From Actinomadura sp. KC06 (lineage in GTDB: Bacteria > Actinomycetota > Actinomycetes > Streptosporangiales > Streptosporangiaceae), in the NCBI RefSeq assembly GCF_004348735.1, contig NZ_SMKT01000001.1:124001-188000 (forward strand): 64,000 nt of DNA, written 5' to 3'. This document shows, piece by piece, positions 52,565 to 61,024 of the stretch (position 1 is the first letter of the stretch; every line of letters begins with the position of its first letter). The notes beneath the pieces were generated by a model. It worked only from the letters and a program-made list of their open reading frames with translations. It ran no database searches and was not told the origin of the DNA. A program made the translations under genes and the position numbers.

Positions 52565-53053
52565 TTACGTCGCGCGCCAGAGCGTGGGGGTGTCCTGGGG
52601 TTGCCAGTCGGCCTGTGAGGTGTGCGCTTGCCGGCAGACATAGTCCGCGCCGCGGTGGGTCACCGCGTCGCCGGGACGGTAGTAGACGCCGGGCGTCCAT
52701 GCGGCAGCGCCGGGCCTTCTCCTCGGCGGCGGCGTCGGCGTGACACGTCCGGTAGTGGACGCCGTCGGCGTGGCAGTCGACGGCGTTGGCGATGACGTCG
52801 ACGGCGTCTCGGACGGCGTAGCGGTACTGTTCCGCCCCACCCCGACCGAATCCGGAGGCGCCGGGCTCTGCGACCGACTCCCGACATCCGGATCCACACC
52901 GGTCGTCGCCGGAGCAGCAGACGGCCCCGAGGAATCGGACGGCCGAGCGGCCGCATATCCAACGGCCACGAAGAGCACGATCGCAAGGACGACGCCGAGC
53001 ACAACGTACCGCCGCCGCGCAGAAGATCCAGAGGGAGGACGCGCATGGGCCAT
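52565..53053 (-). CDS. Membrane-anchored carbohydrate-binding (CBM5/12-like) protein
   Basis: The 162-residue protein has one N-terminal membrane segment (YVVLGVVLAIVLFVAVGYAA), a long Ser/Thr/Pro-rich linker of about 80 residues, and a C-terminal CBM5/12-type module (AWTPGVYYRPGDAVTHRGAD, VCRQAHTSQADWQP, LWRAT). Such modules bind chitin or other beta-glucans through exposed aromatic residues. The linker places the module outside the membrane. GAGAGGACGGG lies before the ATG. No catalytic domain is present, so it may be an adhesin or sensor. Confidence 0.82.
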   Translation of the reverse strand: MAHARPPSGSSARRRYVVLGVVLAIVLFVAVGYAAARPSDSSGPSAAPATTGVDPDVGSRSQSPAPPDSVGVGRNSTATPSETPSTSSPTPSTATPTASTTGRVTPTPPPRRRPGAAAWTPGVYYRPGDAVTHRGADYVCRQAHTSQADWQPQDTPTLWRAT

Positions 53054-53839
53054 CAGTAGGCCCGTCCTCTCCCACGCACACCCGCGACGACCGTCCGGTG
53101 CATTGACCTCCCCATCCCCCGCCGCCCGGCCAAAAGGCGCCGGTACCGGCCGCCGAGCGCGGACAATAGTGACACACCCCGCGAACCGTGTCACCTGGAC
53201 ATTCCGCCAGCCGCCCGATCGCGTTCACGCCCTGGCAACGGCACCACACCCGACCAGAACCGGCTTCTCAGGTGCGCGTGCTCCGCCGCGCGGCCGCGGG
53301 GTCGCGTAGCGGGCGCATGAGCGGACGTACCGAGTCACCGAGGAGATAGTCGGCAGCAGCAGTAGCCACCCGCAGGACGGGCGACTCCGCCCGTAGCGGG
53401 TACCGTCCCGATCGCTACTCGATCCCTGCTGGGTTCAGCAGGCTCCCTCCACAGAAACCATTCGCTCCCCATCTCCGTCCTGCAAGGCAACTCAGACGGA
53501 AAGGTCAGAAGGCACCCGCAACGTCGGACCTACCAAACCGAACCGCTATCTGTCCCGCCTCGAGATGCGGCCGAATCGGGTCGGAACCTGGCTGAACTCC
53601 TACAGTTCGCTCAGCTCTTCCCGCAGTTCGGATATCCACAATGAGGCGGTAGCGCAGCCTGTAGATCACGATGGCGTACAGCCGAGTGGTCGTGACGCTC
53701 TCCGGAGTTGCCGAGTGCAGGCAGCGGACCACTGTTCGGGCAGGCTAAGCACCAGTGCATGGAGTGCTTGCCAGTTGCGTCCTCGCTAGGTACGGAGATC
53801 CAAGACTTGGCCGCCTTTGGCCCCTGCTGTTGAGGGAAG
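53054..53839. other. Long intergenic region with a strong hairpin
   Basis: No supported gene is seen in these 786 nt. Short ORFs at 53505-53732 (minus) and 53565-53789 (plus) lack ribosome sites and recognisable domains. A two-part hairpin lies at 53369-53400. The part after 53,450 is less GC-rich than its surroundings, consistent with decayed or transferred DNA at the border of the signalling island. Confidence 0.45.
53369..53400. repeat. Composite hairpin
   Basis: An inner stem ACGGGCG (53377-53383) / CGCCCGT (53388-53394) with a 4-nt loop is enclosed by CCCGC (53369-53373) / GCGGG (53396-53400). No T-run follows, so it may be a structural element rather than a terminator. Confidence 0.45.
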
Positions 53840-54733
53840 TCATGGCAGTTCGGAAATGGCCTCTTGAAGGTCGTCGAATGCCGGATGAGGGAGGGATAGT
53901 CCGCCCAGGGCGTACAGAAGAGCGGATCGGCCGCGGTCGTCGTCCACGCAGGGACGAAGGATGCAGTAGGCGTCCATCATCGCGTCCGGCTGGCGCAGGA
54001 TAACGGCGCGGAGATCGAAAGGGAGGGCGGCCACGAGTGCGTCGCGTCCCTCGGCGGTATCGAGTGGGGAGGCACCGAGCAGGTGCGCGGCGACGGCCGA
54101 GACGTCCTCGAAGGCGACGCCCGACCGGGGCGCGCGGTCCGGCGGGACGCCAAGGAGGCGAACCCAGGCCCGGGTCCGTGTCTCCTTCGACCGGATGCGG
54201 AGCCGCTCGTAATCGGACGGGTCCGGACCTCCCAGGTCAGGCCGTACGACGTCCTCGTAGAGCCGGTCCGAGAGGATCACCGAGAGGCGCGCGCCCGACT
54301 GCTGTACACGCCGCTTGAAGAGGGGTGCATCCAACAGCCGGAAGGCCCGGATCACGGTGTCGCCGAGCACGCCGTATTCGTCGGAGAGGATTAGGCCGAA
54401 ATCGAGCGCCACGCGTAACCGCAGGCGCGCGCCGGGACGGGCCAGGTCGTGCTGGCGCCGAATCTCGTCTTCCAGCCGATCGACCGTACTCGTCACCAGG
54501 CCCTCCACTGAGGAGCGGGGCGGTGGGACGAGGAACAGGCCGTCGCCGCGGTCCTCGTGATAGCACTCGTCGAAAGGGATGCCGGTCGAGTCGAGAGCCG
54601 CACGCGTCCGCGAGTAGAGCTGCTCACGGAGATACCGCTGGACGTGCCCGCGACGTGCGCCGAAGGCGACGATGTCGCACGCGAGGATGGCGCGCTGGCC
54701 AGCCGGGCGCGCGGAGACCCGGGCATCGCGCAC
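53840..54733 (-). CDS. Nucleotide-cyclase-like protein with probable effector-associated domain
   Basis: The 297-residue protein begins with ILACDIVAFGARRGHVQRYLREQLY and later CYHEDRGDGLFLVPP, LRLRVALDFGLILSDEYGVLGDTVIRAFRLLDA, which follow the order of metal-binding Asp, GDG and ribose-contacting region of class III nucleotide cyclases. Some catalytic positions are not evident, so it could be inactive. The last 85 residues (VSAVAAHLLGASPLDTAEGRD, LPFDLRAVILRQPDAMMDAY) resemble effector-associated domains that pair proteins in conflict systems. The start is a GTG with AGGAGAGG upstream. It is divergent from an XRE gene. Confidence 0.65.
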   Translation of the reverse strand: MRDARVSARPAGQRAILACDIVAFGARRGHVQRYLREQLYSRTRAALDSTGIPFDECYHEDRGDGLFLVPPPRSSVEGLVTSTVDRLEDEIRRQHDLARPGARLRLRVALDFGLILSDEYGVLGDTVIRAFRLLDAPLFKRRVQQSGARLSVILSDRLYEDVVRPDLGGPDPSDYERLRIRSKETRTRAWVRLLGVPPDRAPRSGVAFEDVSAVAAHLLGASPLDTAEGRDALVAALPFDLRAVILRQPDAMMDAYCILRPCVDDDRGRSALLYALGGLSLPHPAFDDLQEAISELP

Positions 54734-54908
54734 TGAAGATCACCTCTCCTGTTGGCGACCGCTACCTTTTCCCTGGAAATCGGAGTGAGCGCCGCAATTC
54801 CCTGACATTCTCTGACCCGGCCGGTGAAGAACACCCGGCGCGGCCTATTTTCGATCTTGAAGATGCGGCCGGCCGGAACGACTTGACGCGCCTCGTGAGC
54901 GCCTGGCA

Positions 54909-54948
54909 TCATTCTAGGTCATTCTGAATCATTTTGCATCACACCTGC
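54909..54948 (+). repeat. Four 10-bp direct repeats upstream of the XRE gene
   Basis: TCATTCTAGG (54909-54918), TCATTCTGAA (54919-54928), TCATTTTGCA (54929-54938) and TCACACCTGC (54939-54948) repeat at exactly one helical turn, 30 nt before the XRE start. This looks like a cooperative binding site, perhaps for the XRE protein itself. Confidence 0.6.
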
Positions 54949-54977
54949 GGATCTCCGGGCGCGAGGAGGATCACTGG

Positions 54978-55856
54978 ATGGTCATGGCCAGCGATCACCA
55001 GGACGAGGCGCGGAGCACCCGCGAGCGACTCGCCTCCGAGCTGCGGCGGATGCGCGCCCTGTCGGGACTGTCCGGACGCGACCTCGCCCAGCGGCTCGGC
55101 ATCAGCCAGTCGAAGGTCTCCCGGATCGAGTCGGGCGCAACGATGCCCTCGCTCCCAGAGGTCACCGGGTGGGCGGCGGCAATGGACTCCACGGAGGAGA
55201 CCGCGCGGCGGCTGGTGGCCCTCACCGAGGCCGCCTTCACCGAGGTGAGCGCCTGGCGCACCGCACTGCGCGACCGGCCACACCTTCAGGACCAGGTGCT
55301 CGACAGGGAGAACCGGACCAGCAGATCGCAGACATTCCAGCCGTCCGTGGTGCCGGGTCTCCTGCAGACCGCCGAATACGCCCGCCGGGTCTTCGCCCTC
55401 TTCGACGAGGTCCCCTATGGCGAGGAGGAACTGGCTGCCGCCGTCGCCAGCCGGCTGAACCGCCAACTCGCCCTCTACCAGGAAGAACGGCGATTCGAAT
55501 TCGTGATCACCGAGGCGGCGTTGCGCTGGCGGCCCGGTCCTGCACTTCTGCTGCGGGCGCAGATCGACCGCATCGCCTCGCTGAGCACGCTGGAGAACGT
55601 GCGCATCGGGGTCGTACCGAGTGATGCCGAGGCGCTCACCTACCTCTCGCACGGGTTCGTCATCGCCTATGGCGGTGCGGAGAACGAGGCGCAGGTCACG
55701 GTCGAGGCGGCCCACGCCAAGCTCAGCATCACCGGGCCCGAGGACGTCGAGCTCTACCGGCGCCGCTGGGCCTTGTTGTCGCGGATGGCCTTGTTCGGCG
55801 ACGACGCCCGCGCCTTCCTTGCCCGGCTCGCGAACACGATGCGGGAGGAGGCATGA
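54978..55856 (+). CDS. Scr1-like XRE-family DNA-binding protein
   Basis: The 292-residue protein has an N-terminal XRE helix-turn-helix (LSGRDLAQRLGISQSKVSRIESG) and the DUF5753-type domain (FQPSVVPGLLQTAEYARRVF, VITEAALRWRPGP, ENVRIGVVPSDAEAL). GAGGAGGA lies 8 nt before the ATG. It is convergent with, not coupled to, a DUF397 gene, unlike the pair at 40280-41475. Repeats at 54909-54948 may be its operator. It may control the neighbouring signalling operon. Confidence 0.9.
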   Translation: MVMASDHQDEARSTRERLASELRRMRALSGLSGRDLAQRLGISQSKVSRIESGATMPSLPEVTGWAAAMDSTEETARRLVALTEAAFTEVSAWRTALRDRPHLQDQVLDRENRTSRSQTFQPSVVPGLLQTAEYARRVFALFDEVPYGEEELAAAVASRLNRQLALYQEERRFEFVITEAALRWRPGPALLLRAQIDRIASLSTLENVRIGVVPSDAEALTYLSHGFVIAYGGAENEAQVTVEAAHAKLSITGPEDVELYRRRWALLSRMALFGDDARAFLARLANTMREEA

Positions 55857-55885
55857 CGGGGGCTTCCAGCGCGTGGCCGTGGGGA

Positions 55886-55910
55886 GCGCCGGGACCGCAC
55901 GTCCCGGCGC
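55886..55910. terminator. Bidirectional terminator between XRE and DUF397 genes
   Basis: GCGCCGGGAC (55886-55895) and GTCCCGGCGC (55901-55910) form a perfect 10-bp stem with a 5-nt loop, between the convergent stops at 55856 and 55927. Confidence 0.7.
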
Positions 55911-55926
55911 CCTCCATTCCGATGGG

Positions 55927-56157
55927 TCAGCTCATGGCGTCGCCGAGCCGGGCGATGTCGAACTCGCCCAGCCGGGCGCCCGCGAGGAACGCGACCCACT
56001 CCGCGACGGTGAACACCAGCCACGGACCCTCCGGGTCCTTGGAGTCGCGCAGGACCACGGCCGTCAGCAGGCTCGCCTCGACGCAGTCGTCGGCGCCCTC
56101 GCTGAGCGAGCTCTTGGTCCAGCCGGCCTCCTTGATGAGCTTGTGCAGCGCGTTCAT
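55927..56157 (-). CDS. DUF397 domain protein
   Basis: The 76-residue protein has the full DUF397 pattern: GWTKSSLSEGADDCVEA followed by VVLRDSKDPEGPWLVFTVAEW. It is a small probable partner of the adjacent Scr1-like XRE protein. The genes are convergent, so they need not be made at the same time. The last 20 residues (RLGEFDIARLG) follow the domain. It lies 180 nt from the BTAD gene in the divergent direction. Confidence 0.9.
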   Translation of the reverse strand: MNALHKLIKEAGWTKSSLSEGADDCVEASLLTAVVLRDSKDPEGPWLVFTVAEWVAFLAGARLGEFDIARLGDAMS

Positions 56158-56338
56158 TGTCGTCCTCTCTCCGATTGACGGTGTCTTGCTTCTTCTGCTT
56201 CAAGCATGGAAAGCGGACCCGGTAAGAAAGGCGGTAAAGGAAGGGGGCCGGTTCCCGGTACGGCCTCCGGTAAGTGCGGCCGGTGCACCGTTATCGCGTG
56301 CCGGAACGCTCGTGAGCTGATTCGTGGGGGTGAGCGCG

Positions 56339-57583
56339 ATGGGGATGCCTGGCGACGATATGGAATTCCGCCTGCTCGGCAAGGTCGAAGCATTGGTGCG
56401 AGGGCGCCCCGCTGCCCTGGGCAGACCGATGGACCGGCTGGCGCTCGCGGCGCTGTTGCTCGCCCCCGGCGGATCGCTGACGCCTGGGGAACTCGCCGGA
56501 CGCCTCTGGGAGGAGCCGCCTGAGACCGCCCCGGATCTGGCCCGCGACTACCTCAAGAAGCTACGCCGGCATCTGAACACCGCGGTGCCGGGGGCCGGCG
56601 CGCTCCTGCCTCCCCACGATGGCGGCTACCGGATGCTCGTCCCGCGCCACCGGGTGGACGCCCACCGGTTCCTCGACACGGCGGACCAGGCTCAGCAGCA
56701 TGTCACGAGGGAGCCCGCGCGGGCCGCCGAGCTGTACCGAGCCGCCCTTGCCGAGTGGCCGTCCGACGCGTCCGGCCCCTGGGTCGTAGAGCCGCTGGCC
56801 GGGCTGCCCGGTCCGTGGGCCGAGATCGAACGTACCGCCCTGTGCAACCGGCACCGCGAGGCCCTGACGACCTGCGCTGAGATCGAGATCCGGGTCGGCG
56901 GCCACGAGCAGAGGCTCATCCCCGAACTGGACCGCCTGCTCCGCGCGGCGCCGCTGGACGAGCGGGTCGCCGGACTGCTCATGCACGCCCTCGTCCGGGC
57001 CGGACGGCGCGGTGACGCACTCGAAGTCTTCGGCCTGACGCGCCGTCGCCTCCTCGACGAGCTGGGCCAGGACCCTGCCCCCGAGCTCACCCGGATGCAC
57101 CAGCGTGTCCTGAACGATGACCCCACGCTCAACGATCCCCGACCTGCACCTTTGGGAGCACCGATGCCCTCCACCACCACCCCCGACCACGACGACCAGC
57201 CAGGTGAGGAGACCGGGCACGAGCTCGCCGGAACCGTCGCGCGCCTCGTCGCCGAAGCGAGCAGGAGCGGCGGGACAGGTTCGTCCGGGACGGTGCTCAT
57301 CGGCAGGCTGCGGGAGCGCTTCGAGCAGGACACCCCGGCCGAGGCGGCGCTGGCCTGGCTGGTGCGGGAACCGTACAACGCCGACGCTCTCGCCGCGCTG
57401 GAGAGAGCCCTGCTCGCCGCGATCGCTCGAGACGCCGAGTTCGCGGCGGAGCTTCGGGCTCTCGCCACGCCCACGCCCGTACGAGACGAGCGCGGCTCGG
57501 TCTCGATCCAGGCCCAGTCGATCAGCAAGTCCAGCGTCTTCACCAGCGATGTCCACATTTCTGGCGACTTCGTCATCAACTGA
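56339..57583 (+). CDS. wHTH-BTAD (AfsR/SARP-like) protein with C-terminal beta motif
   Basis: The 414-residue protein has an OmpR-type winged helix (DMEFRLLGKVEALVRGRPAAL, LTPGELAGRLWEEPPE) and a BTAD helical domain (VDAHRFLDTADQA, AAPLDERVAGLLMHALVRAGRRGDALEVF). A linker follows, then a helical region around ALAWLVREPYNADALAALE, and finally a beta-rich tail (SVSIQAQSISKSSVF, SDVHISGDFVIN). The ATG at 56339 has GGGGGTGAG upstream. BTAD regulators activate secondary metabolism, but here the tail and operon suggest a signalling role. It is the first gene of the PP2C-kinase-vWA operon. Confidence 0.8.
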   Translation: MGMPGDDMEFRLLGKVEALVRGRPAALGRPMDRLALAALLLAPGGSLTPGELAGRLWEEPPETAPDLARDYLKKLRRHLNTAVPGAGALLPPHDGGYRMLVPRHRVDAHRFLDTADQAQQHVTREPARAAELYRAALAEWPSDASGPWVVEPLAGLPGPWAEIERTALCNRHREALTTCAEIEIRVGGHEQRLIPELDRLLRAAPLDERVAGLLMHALVRAGRRGDALEVFGLTRRRLLDELGQDPAPELTRMHQRVLNDDPTLNDPRPAPLGAPMPSTTTPDHDDQPGEETGHELAGTVARLVAEASRSGGTGSSGTVLIGRLRERFEQDTPAEAALAWLVREPYNADALAALERALLAAIARDAEFAAELRALATPTPVRDERGSVSIQAQSISKSSVFTSDVHISGDFVIN

Positions 57584-57621
57584 CGCGACCGCCGGCGTCC
57601 CCGGCACGGAGGAAGACAGCG

Positions 57622-59940
57622 ATGACCGATCGCGCGGACGGCAGGTCCGACGAGGCCGACCCCCGAGTACCGCCCGGGCCGCGCCCCGGAGCAGCCGAGA
57701 AGGGCGAACGGCCAAGACCGGGCCCGGAGCACGGACCGGCGTTCGAGGGCGACGGGGACCGCGACGCGGGCAAGGCCGCGGCCGGGAAAGGAGAGGAGCG
57801 GCGCGATCCGGTGTCCGAGGCCGCCCGCGAACTGCACGGCGCGGAGGAGGCGGAGGCACGCGCAGACAACGCCCGGCGGGGCGAGATCCTCGCCGAAGCG
57901 TGGGAACGGTTGGAGCGTTTCCGCGAGCGCGGTGACCTCTACATCGACAAGCTCACGATGTTCAACGGCCAAGTGGGCGTCGATGGCGGCTTCAGCATCG
58001 GTTCAGGCCCCGAGGCCAGGTCCGGGACCGAGCGGAAGCTGGTCAAGCTCGACGAGATGACGCTCCGGACGCATCTCGACCACTACGTCCGGCCCGCGAA
58101 CTACGCGGACGCGGTGCGGCGGCTCACCGACCTGCACCTGCTCGTCCTGGCCTGCCCGGCGGGCACCGGACGTAACGCGGCGGCGATCAACCTGCTCACC
58201 GACGCCGGCGCACCACGCTGCTACAAGATCACCGACCTCGGCGTCGTGCACTCGGGCGACTGGACGCCACCGGATCCCGGCGCCGGGTACCTCGTCGATC
58301 TCGACGTCCTGGCCAAGGGAGGGGGAGCGCTCGCCGCGGGCGGCATCGACGAGTCCTGGATCGAGGCGACGGCCGCGCGTGTCACCGCCGCCGGCGGCTT
58401 CCTGGTCGTGCTGACCGGGCCGCCCCGCGGCGCGCTCATCGAAACCGCGGCCCACTCACCGCACGTGATGGTCTCACTCGGCGACCTCGACCCCGTGGCG
58501 GTGCTGATCCGCCGGGTGCTCGGTCCAGAACCCGACGCGGCGGCCCTGGCAGGGCTGCGCGCCGAACTCGATGGCGCGGGCGCGCCGCAGCTGCTCGCCG
58601 AACACCCAGGGCCGCGCACCGCCGTCCGGCTCGCCTCCGCGTACGCGTCCAAGGGCGACCTGGCGGCGGCGGTGCAGGCGTTACGCGACCCGACCGGGCA
58701 GGTGCACGCCTGGTTCGAGAAGCACCGGGCCGCGGAGACGATCTGCTTCGCGCTGGCCACAGCGGCGCTGGAAGGCGCCGGCTACCTGACCGTCTCCGAC
58801 GCCGCAGTCGATCTCTATCGGTTGCTGGAGCCGGAAGCCGTGTACCCGCTCGACCTCAGGTTCCGTGAGCGCCTCAGGACTGACCACGCCTGGATCGAAC
58901 TGGTACCCGGCGGCGGCGGAACCGATCCGGGACGCCCGTCGGGGCCGAGCGTCCGCTTCACCAGTGATCTGCTCCAGGCGGCCGTGCTCACCCACGCCTG
59001 GTCCTTCCTGGACGGCGGCCGAACAGCGCTGCTGCGCTGGCTGCGCGCTCTGACCGACCATCGCGACATCGGTGTCCGGGCCCGCGCGGCCGTCAGCGCC
59101 GGGCTGATCGCACGCGATGACTTCGACCACGCCATGCACCGGTTCCTGCGGAGCTGGGCCGGGGACGAGAAGCGGAAGACGCGCGAGGCCGCGGCCGCCG
59201 CGCTCGGCATCGTGGCGAGTGAGCCGGAGCTGTACGAGCCGGTGTGGGAGCTGCTGGAGTCCTGGTCGCGCGAAGGGGGCTCCGGCTTCCAGAACCGGTT
59301 GCGACTTACCGCCGCCGACACCGTCGGCAGCCCCTTTGGCGCCGTCCGGCCAGAGCGGTCCCTGGGTTTGCTAGCCCGCGTGCTCGGTGACCCGGAGTGG
59401 CGCGGCCTGGCCGCTGTCGGCCTCAGCGTGCTGCGGCTGACCGAACTCGGGCGCGAGGACGAGGTTCTGGGCGCCCTGCTGGAGTGGTCGCATCCCCAGG
59501 ACGACTCGGCCATGGTGGCGCAGGCGCTCTCAGTGTCCGTGTTCACCCTGCTTGCGCCCGTCCCGTGGACACACGTCCCCGGAGGGGTACCGGGGCGCCC
59601 GCTGCTGATCGCCGACAACAGGCGGCACCACCGTCACATCGAGGAGCTCTGGGCCCGCGCGCTCGCCCGCAAACCCGCCCAGACGCACGCGCTCGACGCG
59701 CTCCGCGACTTTCTCGACGAGCACGCGGATCGGGAGCCGGACGCCCTGGCGGCGATGCGGACCGTCCTCGTCGGCGTCGCCGCCCGGGGGGAACGGCACC
59801 ACCGGCGGCTCGAGTGGTACCTCGGCCGCTGGGAGAGCGATCCCGACCGGCCGTCGCGCTCCGCCGCGACCTTGCGCCGCGCCCTGACCGCCCGGCCCGA
59901 TCATCGCCGCCCCGCCCACGACTTCAACGGCCGACTCTAA
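57622..59940 (+). CDS. Large P-loop-like, helical-repeat protein
   Basis: The 772-residue protein has a disordered charged N-terminus (about 1-90), a short beta motif (LYIDKLTMFNGQVGVDGGFS, residues 104-125) similar to the BTAD protein tail, then an NTPase-like region. The P-loop candidate is CPAGTGRNAA (from residue 178), with Arg replacing Lys, followed by a hydrophobic strand LVDLDVL. Residues 330-770 are helical, HEAT-like (VRARAAVSAGLIARDDFDHAM, TREAAAAALGIVASEPELYE). I infer a STAND-like or NTPase-derived scaffold, possibly catalytically weak. GGAGGAAG precedes the ATG. It does not match a family I can name. Confidence 0.6.
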   Translation: MTDRADGRSDEADPRVPPGPRPGAAEKGERPRPGPEHGPAFEGDGDRDAGKAAAGKGEERRDPVSEAARELHGAEEAEARADNARRGEILAEAWERLERFRERGDLYIDKLTMFNGQVGVDGGFSIGSGPEARSGTERKLVKLDEMTLRTHLDHYVRPANYADAVRRLTDLHLLVLACPAGTGRNAAAINLLTDAGAPRCYKITDLGVVHSGDWTPPDPGAGYLVDLDVLAKGGGALAAGGIDESWIEATAARVTAAGGFLVVLTGPPRGALIETAAHSPHVMVSLGDLDPVAVLIRRVLGPEPDAAALAGLRAELDGAGAPQLLAEHPGPRTAVRLASAYASKGDLAAAVQALRDPTGQVHAWFEKHRAAETICFALATAALEGAGYLTVSDAAVDLYRLLEPEAVYPLDLRFRERLRTDHAWIELVPGGGGTDPGRPSGPSVRFTSDLLQAAVLTHAWSFLDGGRTALLRWLRALTDHRDIGVRARAAVSAGLIARDDFDHAMHRFLRSWAGDEKRKTREAAAAALGIVASEPELYEPVWELLESWSREGGSGFQNRLRLTAADTVGSPFGAVRPERSLGLLARVLGDPEWRGLAAVGLSVLRLTELGREDEVLGALLEWSHPQDDSAMVAQALSVSVFTLLAPVPWTHVPGGVPGRPLLIADNRRHHRHIEELWARALARKPAQTHALDALRDFLDEHADREPDALAAMRTVLVGVAARGERHHRRLEWYLGRWESDPDRPSRSAATLRRALTARPDHRRPAHDFNGRL

Positions 59941-59949
59941 GGACGTCCC

Positions 59950-61011
59950 GTGTACCAACCGAGATACTCGACCTTCGACCCCCTCATCGAGCACAAGCCG
60001 GTCTCGATGCTCAGGCTGCTGAGCCCGCTGCGCGCTCCGGCGCCCGGCACCGCGCTCGTACTCGTCCCCCGGGAGGGGGCGCCGATCACCGTCCGGCACG
60101 GCGAGCCGGTGCCCGCCGCCCATTACGGCGTCCACCAGTACAGCTGCCTGGTCACGCTCGCCGAGCACGCGCTGGCGTTCGAGATCGCGCTGGTCAGCCG
60201 CGACCCGGGGTTCGTCTTCCGCAGCCGGGTCATCGTCCATGTCCACGTCGGGGAACCCGCCTTGGTCGTGTCGCGCGGCATACGCGACGTCGGCGCCACT
60301 CTCTACGAGCCGATCAAGCACATGCTGCGGCCCGTCGCACGGAACTTCGACATCGCCGAGTTCCACCAGGCGGACGAAGCGCTGAACACCGTGCTCGGCG
60401 ACTTCCACGGCGACTCGGCGCTGCGCCTGCGCAACGCCACCGTCGAGCTACTGCCCGATGAGGACGAGGTCGCCAACTCCGCCCGTTCCTACCGCGAGGT
60501 CACCCGCGAGACCCGGCTTGGCGCAATGCGCCGCGACCGCCATCTGGACATGATGCGCCGTGAGGGCACCGAGGGGATGCTGGCCGAGATCTTCGAGCGC
60601 GAGGGGCCGTCCAAGGTGCTGGACTGGATCGCGCATGCGGAGGCGACCGAGCGCGCCGAACTGCTCAGGCTCTTCCAGCAGATGATGAACCGCGCCGGAG
60701 TCGACCGCGAGCCGTTCGACCATCTTGAGGCCGAGCGCCAGGTCGTGGACCGGCTGACCGGCGGGTCCAGTGTGGCGTTCGGCGGGACGCGGCGGGTGAG
60801 TCGGGTCCGCGGCAGCCTGCCGCCCCGGCCACCGGAGACGCCGCGGACCGGGCCGGTGGACGCGGCCAAGGCGCCCGCCTCACCGCAGAGCAGGTACCCG
60901 GCCGGCCCATCGCAGCCGCCCGGGCCCCCCGAGGACGAGCCGCTCGAACCGCCCCGAGAGGACGCGGGCCCGCCCCGTTCGCGCGTCCGGGGCGCACGGC
61001 CGACGGAGTGA
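59950..61011 (+). CDS. SPFH/band-7-like protein with disordered tail
   Basis: The 353-residue protein has beta strands ALVLVPREGAPITVRHGEP, FEIALVSRDPGFVFRSRVIVHVHV, then an alpha-helical stretch with basic/acidic heptads (REVTRETRLGAMRRDRHLDMMRR), recalling SPFH/band-7 domains and their coiled coil. The last 90 residues are Pro/Arg-rich and disordered. There is no membrane segment at the N-terminus. The start is GTG with AAGGACG upstream, 9 nt after the preceding stop. The fold is a tentative reading; it could be a scaffold for the phosphatase or kinase. Confidence 0.5.
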   Translation: MYQPRYSTFDPLIEHKPVSMLRLLSPLRAPAPGTALVLVPREGAPITVRHGEPVPAAHYGVHQYSCLVTLAEHALAFEIALVSRDPGFVFRSRVIVHVHVGEPALVVSRGIRDVGATLYEPIKHMLRPVARNFDIAEFHQADEALNTVLGDFHGDSALRLRNATVELLPDEDEVANSARSYREVTRETRLGAMRRDRHLDMMRREGTEGMLAEIFEREGPSKVLDWIAHAEATERAELLRLFQQMMNRAGVDREPFDHLEAERQVVDRLTGGSSVAFGGTRRVSRVRGSLPPRPPETPRTGPVDAAKAPASPQSRYPAGPSQPPGPPEDEPLEPPREDAGPPRSRVRGARPTE

Positions 61012-61024
61012 CGAGGAGGAACCG

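Noticed and set aside
52401-53249. A 282-residue minus-strand frame overlapping the carbohydrate-binding protein
   Set aside because: The other frame has a membrane segment, a Ser/Thr linker and a CBM module; this one has scattered cysteines and no start with a ribosome site.
53505-53732. Possible RelE/ParE-like toxin fragment (LYAIVIYRLRYRLIV)
   Set aside because: Only a short stretch resembles such toxins, there is no antitoxin gene nearby and no ribosome site; kept only as part of the unexplained gap.
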